A stretch of DNA of 5,978 nucleotides from Lautropia sp. (GTDB taxonomy: Bacteria > Pseudomonadota > Gammaproteobacteria > Burkholderiales > Burkholderiaceae_E). The stretch spans positions 1 through 5,978 of the forward strand of contig JACCRJ010000519.1 in the NCBI GenBank assembly GCA_013813615.1, read 5' to 3'. Position 1 is the first letter of the stretch; each line of letters starts with the position of its first letter. This document shows positions 1 to 5,453 of this stretch, one piece after another. Made by a program: the position numbers and the translations under genes. The notes beneath the pieces were generated by a model. The model made no database searches and had not been told where the DNA came from. It saw only the letters and a program-made list of their open reading frames with translations.

Positions 1-143
1 GTGATGGTGCTGTGGCCGTTGGCGACCCCGATCATCGGCTTCGCGAAGTCCGACTTCTCGTACCCCATCGCGTAGTACATCGAACGGTTGGGGGCGCGTG
101 AGGTTCCTTCGGTGATGTTCTTGCTGCGTCGGTTTATGCTCAT
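1..143 (-). CDS. ilvD: Dihydroxy-acid dehydratase, N-terminal fragment (runs off left edge)
   Basis: The minus strand from an ATG at 143-141 gives 47 codons that begin [20 protein letters not shown] and continue through [13 protein letters not shown], then [13 protein letters not shown], where the window ends. This is the characteristic N-terminus of dihydroxy-acid dehydratase of the IlvD/Edd family: the '[18 protein letters not shown]...DF..PM.G.ANGHSTITPC' pattern. The enzyme is a cytosolic iron-sulfur protein that dehydrates 2,3-dihydroxy acids to 2-keto acids in valine, isoleucine and pantothenate synthesis. Only the start is present; the first cluster cysteine is expected just outside the window. 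A GGA about 9 nt upstream of the ATG is a weak ribosome site. The gene is divergent from lgt. Recognition is firm despite the short length because the motif block is nearly unbroken. Confidence 0.93.
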   Translation of the reverse strand, partial: MSINRRSKNITEGTSRAPNRSMYYAMGYEKSDFAKPMIGVANGHSTI

Positions 144-182
144 GATGAATTCCGGGTTCGCGGGCGGATTGCTCAGGTTGGT

Positions 183-209
183 AATATACCGTCCTCATTG
201 CCGTCTCAC
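183..209 (-). promoter_or_regulatory. Candidate promoter in the ilvD-lgt divergent spacer
   Basis: The spacer 144-252 contains one AT-rich patch in otherwise GC-rich DNA. Read on the minus strand it gives TATATT (188-183), a 5/6 match to the sigma-70 -10 box, with a weak GTGAGA (209-204) 15 nt upstream. This would start ilvD transcription near 176 with a leader of about 33 nt. The same patch read on the plus strand gives TAATAT (182-187), which could serve lgt, but no convincing -35 accompanies it. Strand assignment is therefore uncertain. I see no attenuator or leader peptide. Confidence 0.3.
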
Positions 210-252
210 AGGCTGGCCGGGGCGCCGTCCCGTCGCGTCGGAGCTCCTCAGA

Positions 253-1074
253 ATGCTGATCCATCCCAACTTCGACCCGATCGCGCTGCAGATCGGCCCG
301 CTCGCGGTCCGCTGGTATGGAATCATGTACCTGATCGCGTTCGGCGCCTTCTACCTGCTGGGCCGGCACCGGCTGAACCACGCCCCGGCGGGCAGCCCGA
401 TTGCCGTGCTCAAGCCCAAGGACCTCGAGGATGTGCTGTTCTACGGCGTACTCGGCGTCGTTGCCGGCGGACGCCTCGGCTACGTGCTGTTCTACAAGCC
501 TGCCTACTACCTCCAGCATCCGCTGGAATCGCTTGCCATCTGGCAGGGCGGCATGTCCTTCCACGGCGGGCTCATCGGCGTTCTCATCGCATGCGCCGTC
601 TTCGCGCATCGTCGAGGCATGCGCTTCCTGGACCTGATGGACTTCATCGCGCCGCTGGTGCCCGCCGGACTGGCAGCCGGCCGGCTCGGCAACTTCATCA
701 ACGGCGAGCTCTGGGGCCGGGTTTCCGATGTCCCCTGGGCGATGGTGTTCCCGCAGTCGGGAAGCAGCGAACCAAGGCACCCGTCCCAGGTCTACCAGTT
801 CCTGGGCGAGGGGCTGCTGCTGTTCGCCGTGATCTGGTGGTTCTCATCGAGGCCTCGGCCGACCGGTGTCGTCTCCGGTGCGTTCCTCATCGGCTACGGC
901 GTGCTGCGGTTCCTGGCGGAGTTCGCGCGCGAACCGGATGAGTTCCTGGGGCTGGTGCTCGGGCCTTTCACCATGGGGCAACTGCTCTGCGTGCCGATGG
1001 TGGCAGCCGGCATCTGGCTGGTGTCAGCCGGGCGCCGGTACGGTGTGGGCGCGGCGCAGCCGCGGGTGCGGTGA
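253..1074 (+). CDS. lgt: Phosphatidylglycerol--prolipoprotein diacylglyceryl transferase
   Basis: Inner-membrane enzyme that moves diacylglycerol from phosphatidylglycerol to the lipobox cysteine of prolipoproteins, the first step of lipoprotein maturation. The product is 273 aa, within the usual Lgt range. It opens with [20 protein letters not shown] and W-Y-G-I-M-Y, the normal Lgt N-terminus. The FHGGLIG motif lies at about 103-109 (H104, matching essential H103 of E. coli). The family signature [13 protein letters not shown] spans 143-155, with R144, N147, E152 and G155 in the catalytic loop. YGVLRF at about 215-220 supplies Y215 and R219, matching E. coli Y235 and R239. Several hydrophobic segments fit a seven-helix membrane protein. 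The start at 253 is chosen because GGAG at 240-243 lies 9 nt upstream; the in-frame extension back to 88 would overlap ilvD and has no Lgt-like sequence. Divergent from ilvD, convergent with the EVE-domain gene. Intact. Confidence 0.97.
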   Translation: MLIHPNFDPIALQIGPLAVRWYGIMYLIAFGAFYLLGRHRLNHAPAGSPIAVLKPKDLEDVLFYGVLGVVAGGRLGYVLFYKPAYYLQHPLESLAIWQGGMSFHGGLIGVLIACAVFAHRRGMRFLDLMDFIAPLVPAGLAAGRLGNFINGELWGRVSDVPWAMVFPQSGSSEPRHPSQVYQFLGEGLLLFAVIWWFSSRPRPTGVVSGAFLIGYGVLRFLAEFAREPDEFLGLVLGPFTMGQLLCVPMVAAGIWLVSAGRRYGVGAAQPRVR

Positions 1075-1075
1075 C

Positions 1076-1092
1076 AGCCCGCGCGCCGGGCT
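1076..1092. terminator. Small GC hairpin between convergent lgt and EVE gene
   Basis: Almost the whole 18-bp gap between the two convergent stop codons is an inverted repeat: AGCCCG (1076-1081), a 5-nt loop CGCGC, then CGGGCT (1087-1092). It could form a 6-bp GC-rich stem in RNA from either strand and act as a bidirectional terminator. No T-run follows on either strand, so it does not fit a standard Rho-independent terminator. Position supports the call more than sequence does. Confidence 0.35.
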
Positions 1093-1572
1093 TCAGGCCT
1101 TTGCCGTCTTGATCCTCTTCATCCTGCCCAGCAGGAGCTTCCAGTGCGGCGGCTCGACCGGCGTGATCGACAGCCGGTTGCCGCGCTTCAGCACCCGCAT
1201 CTCCTGCAGCTCCGGAGTCTCCCGCATCTGCGCCAGGGTGAAGACTTCCACCTTGTAACGAGCGCGGACGTCCACCAGGTACCAGCGCGGCTTCTCCGGC
1301 CGCGACGCGGCATCATAGTAGGGCGAGGACGGATCGAACTGGGTGGAATCGGGATAGCTGGCGGAGGCGACCTCCGCAACCCCGGCAATGCCGGGAACGG
1401 CGCAACTGGAGTGGTAGAACAACACGCCGTCGCCGATCTTCATCTGGTCGCGCATGAAGTTGCGCGCCTGGAAGTTGCGGACCCCGACCCAAGGGACGGT
1501 GGCGTGCGGGGCGGCCACCGCATCGTCGATGGAGCACTCGGCTGGTTCCGACTTCATCAACCAGAAGGGCAT
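1093..1572 (-). CDS. EVE domain-containing protein (THYN1-like)
   Basis: A 159-aa protein that is essentially one EVE domain (PUA-like fold, formerly DUF589). Visible family blocks are FWLMKSEP at 3-10, WVGVRNFQARNFMR at 28-41, GDGVLFYHSSC at 48-58, GIAGVAEV at 61-68, PRWYLVDVR at 95-103, and RLSITPVEPPHW at 133-144. EVE domains are known to form an aromatic pocket that binds modified bases in DNA or RNA; the substrate of this bacterial stand-alone type is not established, so the cellular role is open. The start at 1572 is chosen because family members begin M-x-x-W-L-M-K-S-E-P right at the N-terminus. An in-frame ATG at 1623 would add 17 unrelated residues that overlap the 6S RNA 3' end. No strong Shine-Dalgarno is seen. 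The gene lies about 25 bp behind the 6S RNA on the same strand and may be co-transcribed with it. Family call is firm, function is not. Confidence 0.93.
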   Translation of the reverse strand: MPFWLMKSEPAECSIDDAVAAPHATVPWVGVRNFQARNFMRDQMKIGDGVLFYHSSCAVPGIAGVAEVASASYPDSTQFDPSSPYYDAASRPEKPRWYLVDVRARYKVEVFTLAQMRETPELQEMRVLKRGNRLSITPVEPPHWKLLLGRMKRIKTAKA

Positions 1573-1596
1573 CAGCAAGTACTCATCAGAAAAAGT

Positions 1597-1772
1597 ACCC
1601 CGCCTGTGCCGGTCGGCCGGCATCCTGAACCGACGAGTTCAGGGCGGCATAGGGAGCTGACACATCAGGTTCGTCCCTAAGGACAATCACAACAGTGCCA
1701 AGCCTTTTTTCCCTACACCTAATGCATCGCATTGGTTCAAGGAATGTATGGCCGTAGCGAACACCGCAGGGT
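1597..1772 (-). ncRNA. ssrS: 6S RNA
   Basis: 6S RNA mimics an open promoter and sequesters the housekeeping RNA polymerase holoenzyme. The ~176-nt minus-strand transcript folds as the family does. (1) Closing stem: CCCTGC (1771-1766) with GCGGGG (1603-1598), GTGT (1764-1761) with GCAC (1609-1606), and CGGCC (1754-1750) with GGCCG (1618-1614). (2) Central bubble: 5' side 1749-1729, containing ACATTCCTTGAACC; 3' side 1658-1622, with hairpin CCTGAAC/GTTCAGG (1643-1637, 1630-1624), equivalent to the E. coli CCTTGAAC hairpin. (3) Internal stem GATGCATTAGGT (1728-1717) with ACCTGATGTGTC (1670-1659): 12 continuous pairs including G-U. (4) Apical hairpin near 1684-1673 (GTCC/GGAC). GTGTTCGC at 1764-1757 resembles the ATGTTCGC near the 5' end of E. 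coli 6S. Location downstream of zapA is the conserved proteobacterial position. The 5' end is set by a -10 box; the 3' end is approximate and followed by TTTTT (1594-1590). Confidence 0.92.
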
Positions 1773-1778
1773 GAAGAC

Positions 1779-1784
1779 AGTATA
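1779..1784 (-). promoter_or_regulatory. -10 box of the 6S RNA promoter
   Basis: TATACT (1784-1779, minus strand) matches the sigma-70 -10 consensus at 5 of 6 positions. It lies 6 nt before the A at 1772, where the 6S closing stem begins, so it fixes the probable transcription start. The -35 region holds no recognisable TTGACA (GACCCG at 17-nt spacing). That position is taken by one copy of a repeated palindrome, so the promoter may depend on an activator or have a non-consensus -35. Confidence 0.7.
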
Positions 1785-1792
1785 CGCCGGAC

Positions 1793-1837
1793 GCGACCCG
1801 CCGGGTCGTTTTGCACCTAAGGCGACCCGCCGGGTCG
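1793..1837. repeat. Two copies of a 16-bp sequence containing a palindrome, upstream of 6S RNA
   Basis: GCGACCCGCCGGGTCG occurs exactly at 1793-1808 and again at 1822-1837, 29 bp apart start to start (close to three helical turns). Within each copy CGACCC and GGGTCG form a perfect 6-bp inverted repeat around a GCC centre. The similarity continues a little beyond each copy (a TT then CACC). Relative to the inferred 6S start at 1772 the centres lie near -29 and -58, so the first copy covers the -35 region. This could be a tandem operator for a dimeric regulator, or a small dispersed repeat. Copy 1 is followed by TTTT on the plus strand, so it could also act as a terminator of antisense transcripts. 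Confidence 0.6.
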
Positions 1838-1927
1838 GTTACACCCACGGCCACGAGGCTATCGGGCGTGGCAACAGGGGGGCGGGACAACCGGGCGCGC
1901 GCTCCCTTGCCCAACCCCGACAGCCTC
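1838..1927. other. Remaining spacer between zapA and 6S RNA, no gene seen
   Basis: This GC-rich stretch between the zapA stop and the repeated palindromes shows no credible reading frame on either strand. There is no T-run that would mark a zapA terminator, so zapA transcripts may read into 6S RNA, as processing from a longer precursor does in E. coli. Confidence 0.4.
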
Positions 1928-2224
1928 CTAGAACAGATTTTCCTGGCGGCGGATCTCGGCGTCGAGTTCTTCGCTGAGCTGGTTGATCCTGCCGCTCACC
2001 TGGGGCGACAGTTCCTGAGACTTGTGCTGGCCGAGGAACTCGTACGCGAGCTGCAGTGCCGCGTTGACGGCGATGCGATCGAGGCCGGATGCCTTGCCTG
2101 CGTCGCGTATTTCGCGCATCTTCGCATCCACCAGGCGCACCGCTTCCATCAGTCGTGGGCGTTCCGCAGGCGGGACCTGCAACTTGAAGACACGCTCCAT
2201 GATCTTGACTTCGAGCTGATCCAA
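1928..2224 (-). CDS. zapA: Cell division protein ZapA
   Basis: ZapA binds FtsZ filaments and cross-links them in the Z ring at midcell. The predicted product has 98 aa, typical for the family. The N-terminal globular part reads LEVKIMERVFKLQVPPAER (4-22). The ZapA core follows at about 25-66, with KMREIRD and GLDRIAVNAALQLAYEFL. A charged C-terminal helix (RINQLSEELDAEIRRQENLF, 79-98) fits the coiled-coil dimerisation region. The start is read as TTG at 2224, because AAGGAG lies 5 nt upstream and this restores the usual residues before the first conserved strand. The internal ATG at 2200 has no Shine-Dalgarno and would remove part of the first beta strand. Followed on the same strand by 6S RNA and preceded 73 bp upstream by the ZapB-like gene, the standard arrangement. 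Family call is firm; the start is likely. Confidence 0.93.
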   Translation of the reverse strand: MDQLEVKIMERVFKLQVPPAERPRLMEAVRLVDAKMREIRDAGKASGLDRIAVNAALQLAYEFLGQHKSQELSPQVSGRINQLSEELDAEIRRQENLF

Positions 2225-2297
2225 TCTGACTCCTTGGAGACTGCGCAGATGTTGCGTCTTGAACGGCTCCGCCGCGCCGGCGCCGGGGCGGGTGCTT

Positions 2298-2507
2298 CTA
2301 GCCCTCGACTTCCTGGCTGATCGGCAGCCGCGCCAGTGCCGATTCGACGCGGGCCCGCGCTTCCGAAACGCGCTGCTCCAGGTCTGCCCGTGCGGCGACG
2401 GCATCGCCGAGGCGTCCTTTGAGGGCCCGGTTCTCGTCCGCCAGGCGGCGGGAAATTTCAACCAGACGCGATACGCGTTCGCCCAGCACCTGGATATCTT
2501 TGTCCAT
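2298..2507 (-). CDS. TIGR02449-type small coiled-coil protein (ZapB-like)
   Basis: A 69-aa protein, MDKDIQVLGERVSRLVEISR followed by RLADENRALKGRL and further heptad-like leucine/valine positions to about residue 60. It is almost entirely a predicted alpha-helical coiled coil with no cysteine and no membrane segment. Size, the L-x-x-x-N-R-x-L-x-x-R core and location directly upstream of zapA match the TIGR02449 family, often annotated as a ZapB-like cell-division protein. A role with ZapA at the Z ring is inferred from context and similarity of form, not shown. The ATG at 2507 has no Shine-Dalgarno and lies 2-3 nt from the start of transcription predicted by a -35/-10 pair, so the mRNA may be nearly leaderless. 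Probably one operon with zapA. Confidence 0.82.
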   Translation of the reverse strand: MDKDIQVLGERVSRLVEISRRLADENRALKGRLGDAVAARADLEQRVSEARARVESALARLPISQEVEG

Positions 2508-2515
2508 GTCGCGGG

Positions 2516-2544
2516 ATGGTAGGGATTGAAGGTTGAAGGGTCAA
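2516..2544 (-). promoter_or_regulatory. Candidate sigma-70 promoter for the ZapB-like/zapA operon
   Basis: On the minus strand TTGACC (2544-2539, 5/6 to the -35 consensus) is followed after exactly 17 nt by TACCAT (2521-2516, 4/6 to -10). Transcription would start near 2509, almost at the ATG at 2507. The optimal spacing makes it credible, but the -10 box is weak. Confidence 0.45.
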
Positions 2545-2577
2545 GCGGCGGGTGGTTGACCGCTTGTCGCCGCTGCC

Positions 2578-2604
2578 TTGGACGCGAGCGGCCGCCGGTA
2601 GAAT
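2578..2604 (+). promoter_or_regulatory. Candidate promoter for the dsbD-like gene
   Basis: TAGAAT (2599-2604) matches the -10 consensus at 5 of 6 positions in otherwise GC-rich DNA. TTGGAC (2578-2583) is a poor -35, only 15 nt upstream. The start would fall near 2611, leaving a 60-nt leader before the ATG at 2671 but only 6 nt before the ATG at 2617. This bears on the choice of start codon. Confidence 0.45.
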
Positions 2605-2670
2605 AGAGTCTTGATAATGAACCCGAACCCTCATTGTTGCCCGGCCACCGGCGCTTGCCGCGCAACCGGT

Positions 2671-5286
2671 ATGCGCGCGCTTCGTGCGCTGATGCTGACC
2701 GGCCTCTTCGCCTTGCTGCCGGCGCTCGGCGCAGCGCAGTTGCTGCCGCCACCGGCTGCGAGCAGAGCGGATGTGAGCACACCGGCGAGCCTGCCCGGGA
2801 AGCCTGCGGCGAAGGCCGGGGCGCAGCGTGTCGGGACCGTGGAGGTGGAGCTGGTTGCGGACGTGGCCCGTGCGGCGCCGGGAGAGCCGTTCCGGCTGGC
2901 CCTGCGCCTCGAACACGATCCGCACTGGCACACCTACTGGCGCAACCCCGGCGACTCCGGCCTGCCGACCCGATTCGATCCTGCCGGTCCGGCCGGCGCC
3001 TCCTATGGCGAGATCGTGTGGCCCGCGCCCCGGCGCCTGGCGATCGGCCCCCTTGCCAACTACGGCTACGAAGGTGAAGTGCTGTTGGCGCGGCAGGTCA
3101 GCCTGGCGGGCGATGCGTCCGCTGCCCGCTTCGAAGTGCATGCGCAGTGGCTGGTCTGCAAGGACGTATGTATTCCGGGCGAAGCCAGGCTGGCGCTGGA
3201 CCTTCCGGTCGGCCGGTCGGTAGAGCCTGCGGGCACGGCCCTGTTGAAGAAATTCGACGAAAGCGTCCGCCGGGCGCCGGACACCCGGATGAGGCTCGAG
3301 GCGGGATGGTGGCAGCAGGGCGAGCGCGCCTTCCTGGTGATGCCGGCCGGCACCCACGCAGGCCGCGCCGAATTCTTTCCCTATTTCGAGGGCCGCATCC
3401 GGCCCGCGGCGCCGCAGTTGCTGGTGGAGTCGAGTGTCGCGGGTTCGGCCGGCAGGCCGACGGGCAGCGCCGGCACGAGCGGCACCGCAGCGGCCCCCTT
3501 GGAGGTGCTGGCCCTGAAGCTGGAAACCATGCCGGCTGCGGCACCACAGGTCAGTGCGCAGGAAGCCGGGGCACCGCGGCAGGACCCGGGCGGACTGCCG
3601 CAGCCGCCCGCCGGACTCCTGCTGCTGGACGGCAGGCCGGTGGAGGTCGGTCTGCGCCTGATGTCGGAAGAGCCGGCGCCCGGCCGGCTCCTGTCGACGG
3701 CGGAAGTGGTCCCGGCTGCACCGCCGGCACCCGGCGGGCTGCTCAAGCGGCTTCGCGCCAGCACCTCGGCGTTTTCGAACCCATCGGGAACGTCCCCATC
3801 TTCCGCCGCCTCTGTCGCGCGCGCCTTCCCGTCTTCCGCACTGAGCGGCGCGTCGTCGACACTGCCGCTCGCCCTCGTCGCCGCATTACTGGGTGGACTG
3901 ATCCTCAACCTGCTGCCCTGCGTGTTTCCGGTCATCGGCCTGAAGGTGCTCTCGTTTTCGCAGGCAGCAGCAGGCGAGGCGGGGCTCGCGCGGCGACACG
4001 CGCTGAGCTTCGGCGCCGGCGTGGTGCTGTCCTTCGTCGCGCTGGGTGCGGTCCTGCTCGGCCTGCGGTCGGCAGGCGAGGCGGCAGGCTGGGGATTCCA
4101 GATGCAGTCGCCCCTGTTCGTCGGCGCGATGGCCTTGTTGTTCGTGCTGATCGGCTTGAATCTGTTCGGGGTGTTCGAAACCGGCCTTTCGTTGACCCGG
4201 CTCACGCTGCCGGGGCGCGGCCTGCAGACCGACCGCATGACCGCTGCCGGTGCGGCTGCCGCTCCAGGGCTGGGCAACAGTTTCGGTACTGGCGTGATCG
4301 CCGTGCTCGTCGCGACACCCTGCACGGCGCCTTTCATGGGCAGTGCCGTCGGCTACACCATCTCGTCGCCGCCGCTGCAGACCCTGGCGGTGTTTGCTGC
4401 GCTTGGCTTCGGCATGGCCGCGCCGTACCTGCTGCTCGGTTCCGCGCCCGGGCTGTTGCGATGGCTGCCGAAGCCCGGTCCGTGGCTGCAGGACTTCAAG
4501 CAGTTTCTGGCATTTCCGATGCTGGCTACCGCAGCATGGCTGGCGTGGGTGCTCACCTTGCAGGCGGGGGCGGATGGCCTGCTGCGTCTGCTGACGTCGG
4601 CGATCCTGGTCGCCTTCGTCGCGTGGCTCTACGGCCGGGCGCAGGCCGCATGGTTCTCCGGCCGTTCGGGTCCCGGATGGCTCGGCCTCGCGGTGGCCGT
4701 CCTCGCCGGTTTCGCCACCGTCTGGCAACTTGCACAGATCGGATCATCGACGTCGATGACCGCGCAGCCGGCCAGCGTGACGGCTGCCACCGCCACCGCC
4801 GCCGCCACGCAAGGCTCAGCTGGCGGCGAATGGACTGGAGCAACTCGATCAGCCGGAGAAGCCGGAGCGACTGGAGCGACTGGAGCGGCCGGAGCAGCGA
4901 GCGAAGCCGATGGCGGTGTCGCGGTAGATTCTTCCGCTTTGTCCGGATGGCAGGCGTGGTCTGCGCAGAAGGTCTCGCAGGCGCTGGCGCAGGGGCGGCC
5001 GGTCGTCGTGGAGTTCACTGCAGCCTGGTGCATCAGCTGCCAGGCGACCAAGAAGCTGGTGTTGGATCGACAAGTCGTGCGCGAGGCCTTCGCTGCCGAT
5101 CGCGTTGCGTTGCTGCGGGCCGACTGGACCAGCCGCGACCCGGTCATCACTGCGGAACTGGCACGCTTTGGTCGCAACGGCGTGCCGCTATACCTGGTGT
5201 ACCACCCGAAGCAGTCGCTTCCGCTGATGCTGCCTGAACTGCTCACGGTGGACATCCTGCTGGCGGCGCTGGCGGACGGCCGCTGA
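2671..5286 (+). CDS. dsbD: Thiol:disulfide interchange protein, DsbD/ScsB family
   Basis: This family carries electrons from cytoplasmic thioredoxin across the inner membrane to periplasmic disulfide isomerases, apo-cytochrome c partners or other thiol proteins. The 871-aa product has, in order: a signal peptide (MRALRALMLTGLFALLPALG, likely cleaved near AA/Q at 22-23); a periplasmic N domain with HWHTYWRNPGDSG at about 85-97 and WLVCKDVCIPGE carrying C163 and C167; linkers to about 397; eight membrane segments at about 398-690, with redox cysteines C417 (LLPCVFP) and C551 (ATPCTAP); a Gly/Ala/Thr linker at about 692-760; and a thioredoxin domain with C787-I-S-C790. The CKDVC N domain looks more like the ScsB type than E. 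coli DsbD, so the exact partner is unsure. In-frame starts also exist at TTG 2611 and ATG 2617. I prefer 2671 because it begins a textbook signal peptide, fits the promoter, and the upstream codons are less G/C-biased. None has a good Shine-Dalgarno. Longer than most relatives because of the linkers. Confidence 0.92.
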   Translation: MRALRALMLTGLFALLPALGAAQLLPPPAASRADVSTPASLPGKPAAKAGAQRVGTVEVELVADVARAAPGEPFRLALRLEHDPHWHTYWRNPGDSGLPTRFDPAGPAGASYGEIVWPAPRRLAIGPLANYGYEGEVLLARQVSLAGDASAARFEVHAQWLVCKDVCIPGEARLALDLPVGRSVEPAGTALLKKFDESVRRAPDTRMRLEAGWWQQGERAFLVMPAGTHAGRAEFFPYFEGRIRPAAPQLLVESSVAGSAGRPTGSAGTSGTAAAPLEVLALKLETMPAAAPQVSAQEAGAPRQDPGGLPQPPAGLLLLDGRPVEVGLRLMSEEPAPGRLLSTAEVVPAAPPAPGGLLKRLRASTSAFSNPSGTSPSSAASVARAFPSSALSGASSTLPLALVAALLGGLILNLLPCVFPVIGLKVLSFSQAAAGEAGLARRHALSFGAGVVLSFVALGAVLLGLRSAGEAAGWGFQMQSPLFVGAMALLFVLIGLNLFGVFETGLSLTRLTLPGRGLQTDRMTAAGAAAAPGLGNSFGTGVIAVLVATPCTAPFMGSAVGYTISSPPLQTLAVFAALGFGMAAPYLLLGSAPGLLRWLPKPGPWLQDFKQFLAFPMLATAAWLAWVLTLQAGADGLLRLLTSAILVAFVAWLYGRAQAAWFSGRSGPGWLGLAVAVLAGFATVWQLAQIGSSTSMTAQPASVTAATATAAATQGSAGGEWTGATRSAGEAGATGATGAAGAASEADGGVAVDSSALSGWQAWSAQKVSQALAQGRPVVVEFTAAWCISCQATKKLVLDRQVVREAFAADRVALLRADWTSRDPVITAELARFGRNGVPLYLVYHPKQSLPLMLPELLTVDILLAALADGR
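4828..4914 (+). repeat. Short tandem repeat in the dsbD linker
   Basis: Repeats of a roughly 9-nt unit, GCGACTGGA, occur with two perfect copies around 4866-4884 and degenerate copies on both sides (ACTGGA, GCCGGA). They encode a Gly-Ala-Thr run such as GATGATGAAGAAS (about residues 733-745) between the last membrane helix and the thioredoxin domain. The reading frame stays open because the unit is a multiple of three, so slippage would lengthen or shorten the tether without a frameshift. Confidence 0.6.
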
Positions 5287-5415
5287 CCCCCCTGGGGCGC
5301 GGGCGCTGCGTTTACGGTATCTGCCGGAAGTGTGGCTTCCTGGCGCAAGCCGGTGGCAGGCCTGTTGGATCCACAACGACTGAGCTACCGAAGCGGCGGA
5401 CTTCGGCGGGCTGCT
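5287..5415. other. Spacer after dsbD, no gene or clear terminator
   Basis: No supported reading frame is seen. A short inverted repeat GGAAG/CTTCC (5326-5330 and 5336-5340) and a CCCC/GGGG dyad just after the stop could fold, but neither is followed by a T-run. Termination of dsbD is therefore not resolved here. Confidence 0.35.
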
Positions 5416-5424
5416 TGCTATAGT
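5416..5424 (+). promoter_or_regulatory. Extended -10 promoter for the ParA-like gene
   Basis: TGCTATAGT (5416-5424) combines a TGn extension with a 5/6 -10 box (TATAGT). The -35 region is poor, as is common for extended -10 promoters. Transcription would begin near 5431, 23 nt before the ATG and upstream of the GGAG ribosome site at 5443-5446. Confidence 0.55.
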
Positions 5425-5453
5425 CGGTGGCCTCGCACCAGTGGAGCCCACCC

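Noticed and set aside
88..252. 55-residue N-terminal extension of Lgt starting at ATG 88
   Set aside because: It overlaps the ilvD start on the other strand, lacks Lgt-like sequence, and the ATG at 253 has GGAG at the right distance and a standard N-terminus.
1590..1612. Rho-independent terminator at the 3' end of 6S RNA
   Set aside because: TTTTT (1594-1590) follows the closing stem, but that stem's other arm is about 165 nt away. The only local hairpin ends 12 nt before the T-run, so a standard terminator is not supported.
1144..1680. Plus-strand open frame covering the EVE gene and 6S RNA
   Set aside because: It is the antisense shadow of a recognised EVE domain and runs through the structured 6S RNA.
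1794..1812. Plus-strand Rho-independent terminator (palindrome followed by TTTT)
   Set aside because: No plus-strand gene precedes it (lgt ends over 700 bp away beyond a convergent gene), only four T follow, and the same palindrome recurs without a T-run. Kept only as part of the repeat.
1928..2782. 284-codon minus-strand frame containing zapA
   Set aside because: Only the C-terminal ~98 residues are ZapA; the rest reads through the ZapB-like gene in a wrong frame and beyond it.
2458..4728. Several long minus-strand open frames opposite dsbD (for example 3381-4337 and 3886-4728)
   Set aside because: Pro/Ser/Arg-rich translations with no recognisable motif and no ribosome sites; antisense open frames are expected opposite a strongly G/C-biased gene.
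3147..5237. 696-codon open frame on the plus strand inside dsbD, in another frame
   Set aside because: Its product is Arg/Gly/Ala-rich with no domain. The overlapping DsbD frame contains all expected motifs, so this is a by-product of high GC.
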